Shown here: positions 15,295-24,337 of the stretch, piece by piece
How positions within the stretch are numbered: the first letter of the stretch is position 1
Layout of the letters: every line of letters starts with the position of its first letter
NCBI GenBank assembly: GCA_944325315.1
Contig: CALVAA010000009.1
Span: forward strand, 32,848 to 96,847
DNA length: 64,000 nucleotides
Origin: Candidatus Gastranaerophilales bacterium
Lineage (GTDB): Bacteria; Cyanobacteriota; Vampirovibrionia; Gastranaerophilales; Gastranaerophilaceae
Direction of reading: 5' to 3'
Notes under the pieces: model-generated
Seen by the model: the letters and a program-made list of their open reading frames with translations, nothing else
The model's database searches: none
Told to the model about the DNA's origin: nothing
Program-made: the position numbers and the translations under genes

Positions 15295-16842
15295 CTATTT
15301 GGCAATTTCGGTAACTCTTGCTTCTCTTACAACTGTTACACGAATTTGACCGGGGTATTCAAGTTCGTCTTCAATACGTTTTGCAATGTCACGTGCTAAT
15401 TTAGCACTTGCAACATCATCAAATACGTTTGGTTGGACAATAACCCTAACCTCTCGACCTGCTGACACGGCAAATGTCTGCTTAATGCCTTCGTAGCTGT
15501 TAGCAATTTCTTCCAGCTTTTTAAGGCGTTTTATATAGATTTCAAGCGTATCTCTACGAGCACCGGGTCTGCCGGCTGAAATTGCATCAGCGATTTTAAC
15601 CAAAGCATCTACTAACGTATTACAGGCAACATCATCGTGGTGCGCTTCTATTGCATGAACTATAATTTCTTTTTCACCAAATCTTCGTGCTAAGTCAGCA
15701 CCAAGTTGAACATGTGTTCCTTCTTGCTCCTGATCAATTGCCTTTCCGATATCATGCAATAAACCCGCACGCTTTGCACTTTTTACATCAGCGCCAAGCT
15801 CACTTGCAAGCATGCCGGCAATCTGGCCTACTTCAATAGAATGCTTTAATACATTTTGACCGTAGCTTGTTCTATAATATAAGCGTCCAAGTGTCTTTGA
15901 AAGCTCTTTGTTAAGGTTCATAATACCAAGATCAACAGCGGCACGTTCGCCTTCCTGTTTGATTTTGTTTTCAATTTCTTTTTTAGATTTTTCGTAAACT
16001 TCTTCAATTCTGACAGGGTGTATTCTGCCGTCTTGAATTAATTTTTCTATTGTCAATTTTGCAACTTCTCTTCTTATAGGGTCAAAAGAAGATAGTACAA
16101 CCGCTTCCGGAGTATCGTCAATAATTAAATCAACCCCTGTTAATGTTTCAAGCGTTCTTATATTTCTTCCTTCTCTGCCGATAATTCTGCCCTTCATCTC
16201 ATCAGACGGCAGGGAAACAACAGAAACACTGGTTTCAATAACTTGCTCTATAGCACATCTTTGCATTGTTTGACTTAATATTTCTCTTGCTTTTTCGTCG
16301 GCAATTTCTTTTATTTTTAATTCATTTTCTCTTATAAGCTGAATCTGTTCGCTTGCAAGCTCATCTTTTAATTGATTCAAAAGCATATCTTTTGCTTCGT
16401 CACGTGACATTTGCGCAACACGTTCAAGCTCTGTTATTTGTTTTGCTATAGTTTCAGCAAGAAAATCTTCTTTTTGTTCAAGCTCATCTTCTTTTTTAGA
16501 TAAAACCATTTCTTTGTCGGCTATAGCCTGGTTTTTACTTTCGAGCTCGTCTTCTTTTTTAAATAAATCCTGTTGAATTTTTTCAAATTCAAGCTTTTTT
16601 TCACGCCTCAGCTCGTCAAGTTCCATTCTTTCTTTATGAAGCTGTTCTTTTGCGGAAATCAAAGCTTCTTTTTTCAAAAATTCTTCTTTTTCTCTAAAAT
16701 CTTCAATATATTTTTGTTCATTTTTTTCCAAAACTTCGACTTTTGCTTTTTGTCTGACAAAAAGTATTGTCATTAGTATGCTTGCAATAAGTAGTAAGGC
16801 GGAAATTATGTAAAGTATGGTATTAATTGTCCCAATCCTCAT
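15295..16842 (-). CDS. rny: Ribonuclease Y
   Basis: Membrane-anchored endoribonuclease that starts mRNA decay. One N-terminal membrane helix (residues about 6-28), a long Glu/Lys-rich coiled coil (about 35-195), a KH RNA-binding domain (GRIIGREGRNIRTLE, 218-232) and an HD domain (GLLHDIGKA, His363-Asp364) occur in the canonical order; 515 residues is the usual length. It is the first gene of the rny-ymdB-php unit on the minus strand. Confidence 0.96.
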   Translation of the reverse strand: MRIGTINTILYIISALLLIASILMTILFVRQKAKVEVLEKNEQKYIEDFREKEEFLKKEALISAKEQLHKERMELDELRREKKLEFEKIQQDLFKKEDELESKNQAIADKEMVLSKKEDELEQKEDFLAETIAKQITELERVAQMSRDEAKDMLLNQLKDELASEQIQLIRENELKIKEIADEKAREILSQTMQRCAIEQVIETSVSVVSLPSDEMKGRIIGREGRNIRTLETLTGVDLIIDDTPEAVVLSSFDPIRREVAKLTIEKLIQDGRIHPVRIEEVYEKSKKEIENKIKQEGERAAVDLGIMNLNKELSKTLGRLYYRTSYGQNVLKHSIEVGQIAGMLASELGADVKSAKRAGLLHDIGKAIDQEQEGTHVQLGADLARRFGEKEIIVHAIEAHHDDVACNTLVDALVKIADAISAGRPGARRDTLEIYIKRLKKLEEIANSYEGIKQTFAVSAGREVRVIVQPNVFDDVASAKLARDIAKRIEDELEYPGQIRVTVVREARVTEIAK

Positions 16843-17034
16843 ATATTCTATACTATCGCTGATAGACGAATAACATTTGTATTTTTATTTTTATATATAA
16901 AAAATGATATAAGCCATCTTAATAATATAATTCTATCATAAGAATTTAAATTTGAATATAATTTAATAATATTTAAAATATACAATCAATGTTCGATTTT
17001 ATATTTTTAATTAATGCTAAAATGTTTTTACATC

Positions 17035-17062
17035 TTGACTTATTATATTTTTTTATTAAATA
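17035..17062 (+). promoter_or_regulatory. Candidate promoter for the 82-residue protein gene
   Basis: TTGACT at 17035-17040 and TAAATA at 17057-17062 with a 16-bp T-rich spacer, 20 bp before the ATG at 17082. Confidence 0.5.
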
Positions 17063-17081
17063 AATTAAAAAGGTTTTTATC

Positions 17082-17330
17082 ATGTTATCCAATCTTGTTT
17101 CATTAATTTCAAAAACATTCACAAATACAAATATTAATGCGATTACAAAAACTGCTCCGAAAGCATATAATCCTTTTTCGGACGATAAAGGTAACAACCC
17201 CTTTTTGAACACAACCTTTGGCTCATCAAGTTCATACGGCAAAAATCAACCTGTTGCAGGCGGCTATTTTGCAGGATACTATAACGGAAGGCCAAACATT
17301 GTCGGAAGAAAATTATTCGTAGAAGTTTAA
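17082..17330 (+). CDS. Small hypothetical protein, 82 residues
   Basis: No known family recognised. The first third is Thr/Asn/Ile-rich, the middle is Pro/Asn/Ser-rich (KAYNPFSDDKGNNPF), and the C-terminus is Gly/Tyr-rich (GGYFAGYYNGRPNIVGRKL). A good promoter lies directly upstream and AAGG sits 9 bp before the ATG, which is why I prefer it to the longer ORF on the opposite strand. Its TAA overlaps the stop of the convergent membrane-protein gene through TTAA. Confidence 0.55.
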   Translation: MLSNLVSLISKTFTNTNINAITKTAPKAYNPFSDDKGNNPFLNTTFGSSSSYGKNQPVAGGYFAGYYNGRPNIVGRKLFVEV

Positions 17331-18730
17331 ATATTTTCTATAGCTTTTTGCATTTGTTTTTCCTGCTCAATTATAGCTTGGTTTCTGTTGTCACCGTTAT
17401 TTAATTTTTTTCTCATCCAAATATTAATTTTTGGTTGAATTATTCCCATTCCAACCATGGCAAGAGCAATATTTCCAAAAATCGCAAATAATTTAAAAGG
17501 CTTAATTTTTGAAATATTTGAAATATTATCACTTAAAGATTCAATTGCACTAAAAGATTTTAAAAGTTTCTTTGAATCAATATAGCTTAAGTTTGAAATT
17601 CCATGTTTCATACCGTTTTTATCGCGAATTAAATTAACTACACCATTGTTTTCTAAAATATCCGCTAAAGAGTTATCCGGGTTTTGTTTTGAAATTTGTT
17701 TAAGTTTATCAATTGCATCTTTTGACAGGTTTTTAATAACTTTTTTTGTGCCGTTTTTTTCAACTGTCATCTCCAAAACTAAGTTATTATCTTTAATTAT
17801 TTTTAGAGCATCTTGAGCTTTTTTTGAAATATCTTTATCAAAAATTACTTTAGGATCAAGGTTAATCGGAGTTTTTAATTTTTCCGCAACTTTATTGAAA
17901 GCAAGTTCTATTGGCTTTGCTAATCCGTATACAAAAGCAACCTGGAATATTTCTTTTAGGAGAATTTCTTTTTTTTCTCCTCTTCTTGATTCTTTCAATC
18001 TTAATCCCGCAATAACACCATCCAATATAAATGTATTTGCAATGTTGTTATACAAAAACACTGAGCCAAGTCCCTTGAAAGCCGGAGAATTGTTTTTTTG
18101 GTTTTTGTTTCCCTTGAAAGCTCTGTAAACACTTTCATCTTTTATATCTTTTTTTATTAGAATATTTGAGCCGTTTTTTTGAAAATATTCTTTTTCAATT
18201 TTTTCTTTTGTTGTCTTTTGTTTGTATTTAATAATCTTTGAAAGGGCAAAAGCACTCAATAATGTAGATATTACAAATTTGGAAGCAAAGAGCCATTTAT
18301 ATAAAGAAGCGTTAGAGATTCCGTTTTTTAAAACGGAATTTTCTTTGTTTAAAGTTAAAAAAAGTTCTTTTTCGTGTTTTAAAAATTCTTGTGAAGATTT
18401 ATTTAATTCTTTTGTTGTTTTTTGAATATAGCTATTATCTTTTAAATTTCTGATGTCAAAATTTGGGTCTAATTTTAAAAATTTATAAATTGTTTTATCA
18501 AATATTTTTTTTATGGTAGGAATACCAAATATCCAAACTATGCCGGTACCGTATTCTTCAATTGCCTTTTCTCTGACATCGTCTTTTGCGCCTTCTTTTC
18601 TGTAGGTGTTTACAAGAATCGAATCCGAAATAAAATCTTTTGTAGCCATCGGAATAATCGAATCGTCGTTGTTTGCAATTTCTGATAAAAATTTTAGCGA
18701 ATATTTTGATAAATTTGTATTAATGCTCAT
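17327..18730 (-). CDS. Lineage-type membrane protein with F-K-G motifs
   Basis: A 467-residue protein of unknown function. Hydrophobic segments lie near residues 64-76, 146-166 and 418-438, separated by long lysine/asparagine-rich stretches. Two A-F-K-G motifs (in YRAFKGNK and SPAFKGLG, residues about 203-226) resemble the N-F-K-G motif of the 30068 protein. It faces the same way as two very small ORFs upstream and has AAGGG 7 bp before its start. Similar organisation (R-x-G, membrane, long hydrophilic insert, membrane) is seen in the 31056 protein, suggesting one divergent family. Location is probably the inner membrane. Confidence 0.7.
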   Translation of the reverse strand: MSINTNLSKYSLKFLSEIANNDDSIIPMATKDFISDSILVNTYRKEGAKDDVREKAIEEYGTGIVWIFGIPTIKKIFDKTIYKFLKLDPNFDIRNLKDNSYIQKTTKELNKSSQEFLKHEKELFLTLNKENSVLKNGISNASLYKWLFASKFVISTLLSAFALSKIIKYKQKTTKEKIEKEYFQKNGSNILIKKDIKDESVYRAFKGNKNQKNNSPAFKGLGSVFLYNNIANTFILDGVIAGLRLKESRRGEKKEILLKEIFQVAFVYGLAKPIELAFNKVAEKLKTPINLDPKVIFDKDISKKAQDALKIIKDNNLVLEMTVEKNGTKKVIKNLSKDAIDKLKQISKQNPDNSLADILENNGVVNLIRDKNGMKHGISNLSYIDSKKLLKSFSAIESLSDNISNISKIKPFKLFAIFGNIALAMVGMGIIQPKINIWMRKKLNNGDNRNQAIIEQEKQMQKAIENI

Positions 18731-18744
18731 TTTAAACCCTTAAA

Positions 18745-18825
18745 TTAGATAGTCAAACCCCAAATTAAATTTAATAGTTTTTGGAATTGAGCTCGTATTT
18801 TAAAAGTTGATATATATTGCTTCAT
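18745..18825 (-). CDS. Putative 26-residue peptide upstream of the membrane-protein gene
   Basis: Begins MKQYISTFKIRAQFQKLL and ends in a hydrophobic NLIWGLTI: basic and amphipathic. AAGG sits 8 bp before its ATG and it ends 14 bp before the next gene. It could be a leader peptide or a small membrane-active protein. The ribosome-binding site is the only support. Confidence 0.35.
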   Translation of the reverse strand: MKQYISTFKIRAQFQKLLNLIWGLTI

Positions 18826-18911
18826 CAGTTTATCCTTTTACTTTGTTTTTAACGTTTATCAAGAAAAAATATTGTTATTAATTGAAAAATAATTATACAT
18901 TTTTTTACAAT

Positions 18912-18948
18912 AAAAAAAGACCCTTTATAAATTAAAAGGTCTTTTTTT
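18912..18948. terminator. Bidirectional terminator hairpin
   Basis: AAAAAAAGACC / GGTCTTTTTTT, an 11-bp stem that extends further with one bulge. T-tracts are on both strands. It separates the 28-residue ORF (with the DciA-like gene) from the genes further left. Confidence 0.8.
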
Positions 18949-18966
18949 AAAAACAAGTTCTAATTT

Positions 18967-19053
18967 TTAATCTTTTCTAACCGGAACATAAACAAGACCT
19001 CTTTTATAAAAAGAGCCTATACGTCGGATTAATTCAAATAAAAATTTAACCAT
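18967..19053 (-). CDS. Putative 28-residue basic peptide
   Basis: Begins MVKFLFELIRRIGSFYKR and ends VYVPVRKD: hydrophobic N-terminus, then strongly basic. GAGGAA lies 5-6 bp before the ATG, a clear ribosome-binding site, and a terminator follows 18 bp after the stop. It is 56 bp downstream of the DciA-like gene on the same strand. The context is that of a real small gene, but no homologue is known to me. Confidence 0.45.
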   Translation of the reverse strand: MVKFLFELIRRIGSFYKRGLVYVPVRKD

Positions 19054-19109
19054 GATATTCCTCAATTATAACCAGTATTAAATATACTACAACATTTTTC
19101 AAAATTTGT

Positions 19110-19658
19110 CTAGTCTTTTTTTGATGAATTTTGAATAATTTTTGCTTTGTAAGTTGAAATTATTTTTTCCGAAAACTCTTTTTTTTGATTTTCATTCAAA
19201 AAATTAATTTTTTGCACATGTTTTTCAATACTTTCTTTTAATTCGCTTTCAATTTCAACATTCTTTAATTGATTTTCAGATATTTTTTCAGGTTTGTCCT
19301 CAATCAAAGCAGATTCAATTGGGTTTTGAGCGGAAAAATTTTTATAATTAAACACAATATCCTTAATTTCAATTCCAAGAGGTTTTGAATATGTATTTAT
19401 ATTTTTTAAAATTTTATTTTTATACAAGCTTAACTCTTGGACTATAACAGGGCTTTTTGCACTTACATATAACTTTGAATACCTGATTGCATAAGGTTTT
19501 GTATAATTTGCAAACTTCGCTCCCACAATATTGTTCCAAAAAGAAAAAATAGTAGATTGCTTGACTACAAAACCAAATTTTGCTTCTTTCTTAATATCAG
19601 AAAAGATTGTTGAATTTAAAAAAGAACTTATTGTATTTGTTTCGTTAATTTTTCTCAT
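19110..19658 (-). CDS. DUF721 / DciA-like protein
   Basis: Residues about 35-105 (FSFWNNIVGAKFANYTKPYA through KLYVSAKSPVIVQELSLYK to the NKILKNIN helix) match the DUF721 fold, a KH-like domain. In bacteria lacking DnaC or DnaI this family (DciA) helps load the replicative helicase; shorter cyanobacterial members also exist. The C-terminal ~75 residues are a charged coiled coil. Length 182. It follows metK after a strong hairpin and precedes a tiny basic ORF. Helicase loading is family inference. Confidence 0.75.
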   Translation of the reverse strand: MRKINETNTISSFLNSTIFSDIKKEAKFGFVVKQSTIFSFWNNIVGAKFANYTKPYAIRYSKLYVSAKSPVIVQELSLYKNKILKNINTYSKPLGIEIKDIVFNYKNFSAQNPIESALIEDKPEKISENQLKNVEIESELKESIEKHVQKINFLNENQKKEFSEKIISTYKAKIIQNSSKKD

Positions 19659-19680
19659 ATTGTTGCCTGAGTCTTGTAAT

Positions 19681-19711
19681 TAACTTACCCCGGAAAGACC
19701 GGGGTAAGTTA
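19681..19711. repeat. Perfect 13-bp inverted repeat between metK and the DciA-like gene
   Basis: Arms TAACTTACCCCGG and CCGGGGTAAGTTA flank AAAGA. The stem is GC-rich for this genome. No T-tract follows on either strand, so it is not a typical intrinsic terminator; it may protect an RNA end, or attenuate. Confidence 0.75.
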
Positions 19712-19715
19712 TAAA

Positions 19716-20984
19716 TTAAATTGAAACAGCCAAAGAAGCTTTTTTGGCTAAAATATCCGCCATTTGTGTTTCTTCCCAAGGCACTGAAAAATCTTCCCTT
19801 CCTACATGCCCGTATGCGGCAAGTCTTTGGTAGAATTTGCCGTCAAACTTTTTAGGAAGATTTCTTAAATCAAATTGCTTTATGATTGCAGCAGGTCTAA
19901 GGTCAAAAGTGTCAACTACAATTTTTGACAATTCCTCATCAGATATTTTTCCGGTATCAAATGTGTCAACTAATACTGAAACCGGTTCGCTTTTTCCGAT
20001 TGCATAAGCAAGTTCAATTTCACATTTTTGAGCTAAACCTGCTTTTACAATGTTTTTAGCAACCCACCTTGCAGCATATGCAGCTGACCTGTCCACTTTG
20101 GTAGGATCTTTTCCTGAAAAAGCACCGCCGCCGTGGCGAGCATAACCGCCATAGGTATCAACTATAATTTTTCTTCCGGTTAAACCGGCATCGCCCTGAG
20201 GCCCGCCTATTACAAATCTTCCCGAAGGATTAATTAAATATTTTGTAGTTTCATCAGGTTTAACATCATAATTTTCAAAAACAGGCTTAATTACAAGATT
20301 AATCATATCTTCTTTTATAATTTCCTGAATTTTTTGGTTATCACTAATTCCTCTGATTTCAGGATCATGTTGGGTAGAAATTACAATTGTATCTATTCTT
20401 TTGGGCTTTCCGTCAACATATTCAACGGTAACCTGGCTTTTACCGTCAGGTCTTAAATAGTTAACAAGTTTATCTTTTCTTATTTGAGCCAACCTGTATG
20501 CAAGTTTATGAGCAAGTGAAATCGGAAGAGGCATAAGTTCTTTTGTTTCATTGCACGCATAGCCGAACATTATACCTTGATCGCCTGCTCCGATATCCAA
20601 AGTTTCATCTTTTGAAGTATCAGCATTATCATTTCTTGTCTCAAGGGCTTTGTTTACTCCGCCTGCAATATCCGTTGATTGTTCGTCTATTGAAGTCAAA
20701 ACAGCACAGGTTTTGTAATCAAATCCACCGCCTTCTTCGCCGTTATAACCTATTCTTTTTATTGTATTTCTAACAACAGCAGGAATATCCACATAACAGT
20801 TAGATGTGATTTCACCACAAACCAAAGCCATACCGGTTGTTACTGTTGTTTCAGCTGCAACTCTTGATTTTGGATCTTTTGTCAAAAATTCATCCAAAAT
20901 CGCATCCGAAATTTGGTCACACACCTTGTCAGGGTGTCCTTCGGTTACTGATTCTGAAGTGAATAAAAAATTCTTTAATGTCAT
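19716..20984 (-). CDS. metK: S-adenosylmethionine synthetase
   Basis: Makes SAM from methionine and ATP. All standard motifs are present: [90 protein letters not shown] and the C-terminal FSVPWE. Length 422, slightly longer than the common ~390. AAGGAG lies 6 bp before the ATG. The 65-nt leader can fold into an H-type pseudoknot that would hide this ribosome-binding site (see 20991-21038), suggesting feedback control of translation. Confidence 0.97.
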   Translation of the reverse strand: MTLKNFLFTSESVTEGHPDKVCDQISDAILDEFLTKDPKSRVAAETTVTTGMALVCGEITSNCYVDIPAVVRNTIKRIGYNGEEGGGFDYKTCAVLTSIDEQSTDIAGGVNKALETRNDNADTSKDETLDIGAGDQGIMFGYACNETKELMPLPISLAHKLAYRLAQIRKDKLVNYLRPDGKSQVTVEYVDGKPKRIDTIVISTQHDPEIRGISDNQKIQEIIKEDMINLVIKPVFENYDVKPDETTKYLINPSGRFVIGGPQGDAGLTGRKIIVDTYGGYARHGGGAFSGKDPTKVDRSAAYAARWVAKNIVKAGLAQKCEIELAYAIGKSEPVSVLVDTFDTGKISDEELSKIVVDTFDLRPAAIIKQFDLRNLPKKFDGKFYQRLAAYGHVGREDFSVPWEETQMADILAKKASLAVSI

Positions 20985-20990
20985 CTTTTT

Positions 20991-21038
20991 CTCCTTAATT
21001 TGTATAATTACCGGTAAGGTTTTTAATTCCGACCCGGT
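20991..21038 (-). promoter_or_regulatory. Candidate metK leader pseudoknot / SAM-responsive element
   Basis: Reading the minus strand: ACCGG (21038-21034) pairs with CCGGT (21014-21010). CCTTA (21019-21015), in the loop and adjacent to the second arm, is complementary to TAAGG (20997-20993), the metK Shine-Dalgarno sequence. The order stem 1, loop, stem 2, stem 1, 12-nt A/T-rich linker, stem 2 is an H-type pseudoknot like that of SAM-II or preQ1 riboswitches, without their known consensus. Function is inferred. Confidence 0.4.
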
Positions 21039-21056
21039 GTAAGTACGACAATAAAT

Positions 21057-21062
21057 ATTATA
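21057..21062 (-). promoter_or_regulatory. -10 element of the metK promoter
   Basis: TATAAT on the minus strand; TTACGC 18 bp further upstream is a weak -35. It would start a leader of about 65 nt. Confidence 0.45.
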
Positions 21063-21100
21063 TTACAAATAAATTTTTATGCGTAATATTTTAAGTTTTA

Positions 21101-21730
21101 TTATTTATTAATCAGACTAACTCCGAACAAAGTATGCATTTTGTTTTTATTTATTATATAGTCATACTTGTTGTTTTTCAGGCAAAGTTCATAAGGTTTA
21201 TTCCCTGTTTGAAATTTACAATTGTTTTTATAAAACTTTTTGGCAGAATCAGAAGGCGCCCAAACTGCAAGCAAATCGCAACTTTTCTGTTTTGCCTTCA
21301 AGGCCAAAAAAGCTATTAGCGTTTCTCCTATATACCTGACACTTGATTTTTTTCTTTTTTTACCATTAACATACTTTGGTGCAGTCTCAAGATAATCAAG
21401 ACACATTTCACCCTGTTTTACTTCGTCAGTTTGGCAATAGCCAAGACAAAGACCACGGTTGTCTTCAAGTACGTATACATCTGCTTTTTGATAAAATTCA
21501 TCGTTGCCTTGTGCAATCTTTTTTATTGACTGATTTATGCTTTTTAAAAAATGATTTTCTTGCCAGATATACTCATCGTCCAGCTTTCTAAAGTAATCTC
21601 TGTCTTCTCTTTTATTTCCTTCAAGGCGGTATATTTTACACGGTATAGGCTCATCATACTTTAATACCGAGCATTTTGCCATAAGTTGTTTTTGAAAAGA
21701 GATGTTGTTAAAATTATTTGATATATTCAT
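21101..21730 (-). CDS. GNAT-like acetyltransferase fold protein with N-terminal NISF motif
   Basis: A 209-residue cytoplasmic protein. The C-terminal half (YVLEDNRGLCLGYCQ strand, VRYIGETLIAFLALKAKQ helix, LLAVWAPSDSAKKFYKNNCKF) follows the GNAT pattern: beta-bulge with acetyl-CoA loop, then the A-x-x-F-Y segment. The N-terminus starts MNISNNFNNISFQKQ, the lineage-style N-x-S-F/N-F-K-G signature also seen in neighbours. Substrate unknown. No Shine-Dalgarno is visible before the ATG. The gene is divergent from aspS. Confidence 0.6.
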   Translation of the reverse strand: MNISNNFNNISFQKQLMAKCSVLKYDEPIPCKIYRLEGNKREDRDYFRKLDDEYIWQENHFLKSINQSIKKIAQGNDEFYQKADVYVLEDNRGLCLGYCQTDEVKQGEMCLDYLETAPKYVNGKKRKKSSVRYIGETLIAFLALKAKQKSCDLLAVWAPSDSAKKFYKNNCKFQTGNKPYELCLKNNKYDYIINKNKMHTLFGVSLINK

Positions 21731-21778
21731 ATTTTATTAAAACTTGTAAAAAATTTTATTTGTTTAATTTGTTTGTTC

Positions 21779-21784
21779 TATAAT
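21779..21784 (+). promoter_or_regulatory. -10 element upstream of aspS
   Basis: A consensus TATAAT 33 bp before the aspS ATG; the -35 is not obvious. Confidence 0.4.
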
Positions 21785-21817
21785 AAATACTACTAATACT
21801 ATTAAAAAGGAAAAAAT

Positions 21818-23593
21818 ATGGAACTTGCATATAAAAATCAAAGTTGCTGCGAACTAAAAGAATCTGATATTGAAAAAGAAGTTATTCTTGCCGGATGGGC
21901 AAGCACAATTAGAGACTTAGGCGGAATAATTTTTGTTGAATTGAGAGATAAAACCGGTCTTTTTCAACTTGTTGCAGACCCGAAAATCAATCCGGAAGTC
22001 CATAAAGTTTTATCTAAAATTAAACCGGAATTTGTGATTCAAGCTCAGGGTAAAATTTCCAAAAGACCTGATGATACCATAAACGAAAAACTAAAAACCG
22101 GAAAAATTGAAATGTATCCGGATAAAGTTAATGTTTTATCATCAGCTCAAACACTTCCCTTTGTTTTGGATGATGATAATGTGTCTGAAGATGTTCGTCT
22201 AAAATATCGTTATTTAGATTTAAGACGTGAAAAAATGATGAATAATTTCAGACTTCGCCATAAAATTGTAACTGCTATAAGAAACTATTTAAACAGTCTG
22301 GATTTTATGGAAGTTGAAACTCCGATTTTAATTAAAGCAACTCCGGAAGGCGCAAGAGACTATCTCGTTCCATCAAGAATACATGACGGAAAGTTCTACG
22401 CACTTCCGCAATCACCCCAAATCTTTAAACAACTTTTGATGGTTTCAGGTTTTGAAAAATATTATCAAATTGCAAAGTGTTTTAGAGATGAAGACCTAAG
22501 AGCAGACAGACAACCTGAATTTACTCAAGTTGATATGGAAATGTCTTTTGTAAATCAAGATGATGTTATAAAAATGACGGAAGGTTTAATTGAAAAAGCT
22601 TTTGAAGCGGCAGGAGTTGAAGTTAAAGCTCCTTTTAAAAGAATAACATACAAAGAAGCAATGGACAGATTCGGCTCAGACAAGCCGGATACTCGTTTTG
22701 GCCTGGAATTGTTTAATGTGACGGATATTATGGAAGAATCAACTTTTGAAGCATTCAAAGCCGTAATCAAACAAGGCGGAACAGTAAGAGCAATAAAAAT
22801 TCCGGGTATTGCGGGATATTCAAGAAAAGAGATGGATGATATAAGAAATCTTGCTATTTCTTATGGCGCTAAAGGACTTGCTTGGATTACTTATCTTGAA
22901 GACGGCAGCGTTAAATCTCCCGTGTTAAAATTCTTGGATGAAAATCAAATAAGAGAAATTCAATCAAGAGCTCAAGCTCAAAATGGCGATATTGTCTTTT
23001 TTGTAGCAGATTATCCGCAAACGGTATTTGATGTTTTGGGAAGATTCAGATTATACTTTGGCCAAAAATTAAATTTAATCGATGAAACAAAACACGACTT
23101 GCTTTGGGTTGTAGACTTTCCTTTATTTGAATACAGCATTGAAGACGGAACTTATAAATCCGTACATCATCCTTTTACAATGCCTGCATTGGAAGACTTG
23201 GATAAACTTGAATCTGATAAAGGAAACGTTAAATCAATAGCATATGATATTATCTATAATGGAAACGAGTTGGGTGGCGGTTCAATCAGAATTCACAGTG
23301 CTGAAATTCAAGAAAAAGTGTTCCATGCACTTGGATTAACACAAGAAGAAATTAAAGAAAAATTTGAATTTATGATTGATGCCTTTAAATACGGAACTCC
23401 GCCGCACGGAGGTCTTGCAATCGGTTTAGACAGACTTGTGGCTTTGTTATTAAGGGCTAATTCAATAAGAGAAGTTATAGCATTTCCTAAAAACTCGGCT
23501 GCCAAAGATCTTATGACTAATGCGCCTTCTTTGGCTTCTGAAGAACAGCTAAGAGAACTGCATTTAAAACTAAGAAACCCTATAAAGGTATAA
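21818..23593 (+). CDS. aspS: Aspartate-tRNA ligase
   Basis: Class II synthetase charging tRNA-Asp. N-terminal OB fold (GWASTIRDLGGIIFVELRDKTG), motif 2 (KCFRDEDLRADRQPEFTQVDMEMSF), the bacterial GAD insertion (residues about 280-410) and motif 3 (YGTPPHGGLAIGLDRLV). At 591 residues it is the long bacterial type. AAAGGA precedes the ATG. Whether it also charges tRNA-Asn is not decided by sequence alone. A glycosyltransferase gene begins 1 bp after the stop. Confidence 0.97.
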   Translation: MELAYKNQSCCELKESDIEKEVILAGWASTIRDLGGIIFVELRDKTGLFQLVADPKINPEVHKVLSKIKPEFVIQAQGKISKRPDDTINEKLKTGKIEMYPDKVNVLSSAQTLPFVLDDDNVSEDVRLKYRYLDLRREKMMNNFRLRHKIVTAIRNYLNSLDFMEVETPILIKATPEGARDYLVPSRIHDGKFYALPQSPQIFKQLLMVSGFEKYYQIAKCFRDEDLRADRQPEFTQVDMEMSFVNQDDVIKMTEGLIEKAFEAAGVEVKAPFKRITYKEAMDRFGSDKPDTRFGLELFNVTDIMEESTFEAFKAVIKQGGTVRAIKIPGIAGYSRKEMDDIRNLAISYGAKGLAWITYLEDGSVKSPVLKFLDENQIREIQSRAQAQNGDIVFFVADYPQTVFDVLGRFRLYFGQKLNLIDETKHDLLWVVDFPLFEYSIEDGTYKSVHHPFTMPALEDLDKLESDKGNVKSIAYDIIYNGNELGGGSIRIHSAEIQEKVFHALGLTQEEIKEKFEFMIDAFKYGTPPHGGLAIGLDRLVALLLRANSIREVIAFPKNSAAKDLMTNAPSLASEEQLRELHLKLRNPIKV

Positions 23594-23594
23594 T

Positions 23595-24329
23595 TTGATA
23601 AATAACAAAAAAATAACAGTTGTAATGCCTGCGTATAATGCGCAGGCAACTCTCAAAGAAACATTTGAAAATATTCCCGATATCGTTGATGAAATTATCC
23701 TAACGGATGATGCTTCCGATGATAATACGGTTCAACTATCCAAAAGCTTAGGAATCAAAACTCTGAGTCACAAAAAAAATTTAGGTTACGGGGCTAATCA
23801 AAAAACTTGCTATAAAGAAGCACTGAAAAACAACAGCGATATTATTATTATGCTTCATCCCGATTTTCAATATGACCCAAGATTAATCCCGGCGCTTGCT
23901 TCAATGATAGCATACAACAACTATGATTGCGTCATAGCATCCAGAATGCTTGTAAATTCAGCAAAGCATTCAAAAATGCCAAAATATAAATACATTGCAA
24001 ATAAATTTTTAACCTTTATACAAAATATTGTTTTAAATAAAGGATTATCCGAATATCATAGCGGTTACAGAGCATTCAGTTCAGAAGTATTAAAAACAAT
24101 AGATTTTGACAAATTAAGCAATGATTTTATTTTCGATAACCAAATGATTGCAGTGGTCCTGTTTAAAGGCTATTCCATAGGAGAAATTTCCTGTCCGACA
24201 AAGTACTTTGATAACGCAAGTTCAATTAGTTTTTTTCGCTCGGTTAAATATGGTTTTGGTGTTTTAAAAGTCACTTTCGAGTATTTACTTGCAAAATCAA
24301 AAGTTTACAAAAGCAGAATTTTCAACTGA
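23595..24329 (+). CDS. Family 2 glycosyltransferase
   Basis: A 244-residue GT-A-fold transferase similar to dolichol-phosphate-mannose-synthase-type enzymes. The sequence shows ITVVMPAYNAQATLKETFE, the first metal-binding Asp pair in ILTDDASDDNT, HKKNLGYGANQK, MLHPDFQYDP and the acceptor-loop SGYRAFS. It lacks membrane helices. The start is TTG at 23595, with AAAGG 6 bp upstream in the aspS end, giving MINNKKITVVMP. It probably adds a sugar to a lipid or surface polymer; the substrate is not known. Confidence 0.9.
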   Translation: MINNKKITVVMPAYNAQATLKETFENIPDIVDEIILTDDASDDNTVQLSKSLGIKTLSHKKNLGYGANQKTCYKEALKNNSDIIIMLHPDFQYDPRLIPALASMIAYNNYDCVIASRMLVNSAKHSKMPKYKYIANKFLTFIQNIVLNKGLSEYHSGYRAFSSEVLKTIDFDKLSNDFIFDNQMIAVVLFKGYSIGEISCPTKYFDNASSISFFRSVKYGFGVLKVTFEYLLAKSKVYKSRIFN

Positions 24330-24337
24330 CAGTAAAG

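Noticed and set aside
16973..17242. An 89-codon minus-strand frame with a hydrophobic stretch
   Set aside because: It overlaps the 82-residue plus-strand gene, which has a promoter and ribosome-binding site; the minus frame has neither and ends in low-complexity AT-rich sequence.
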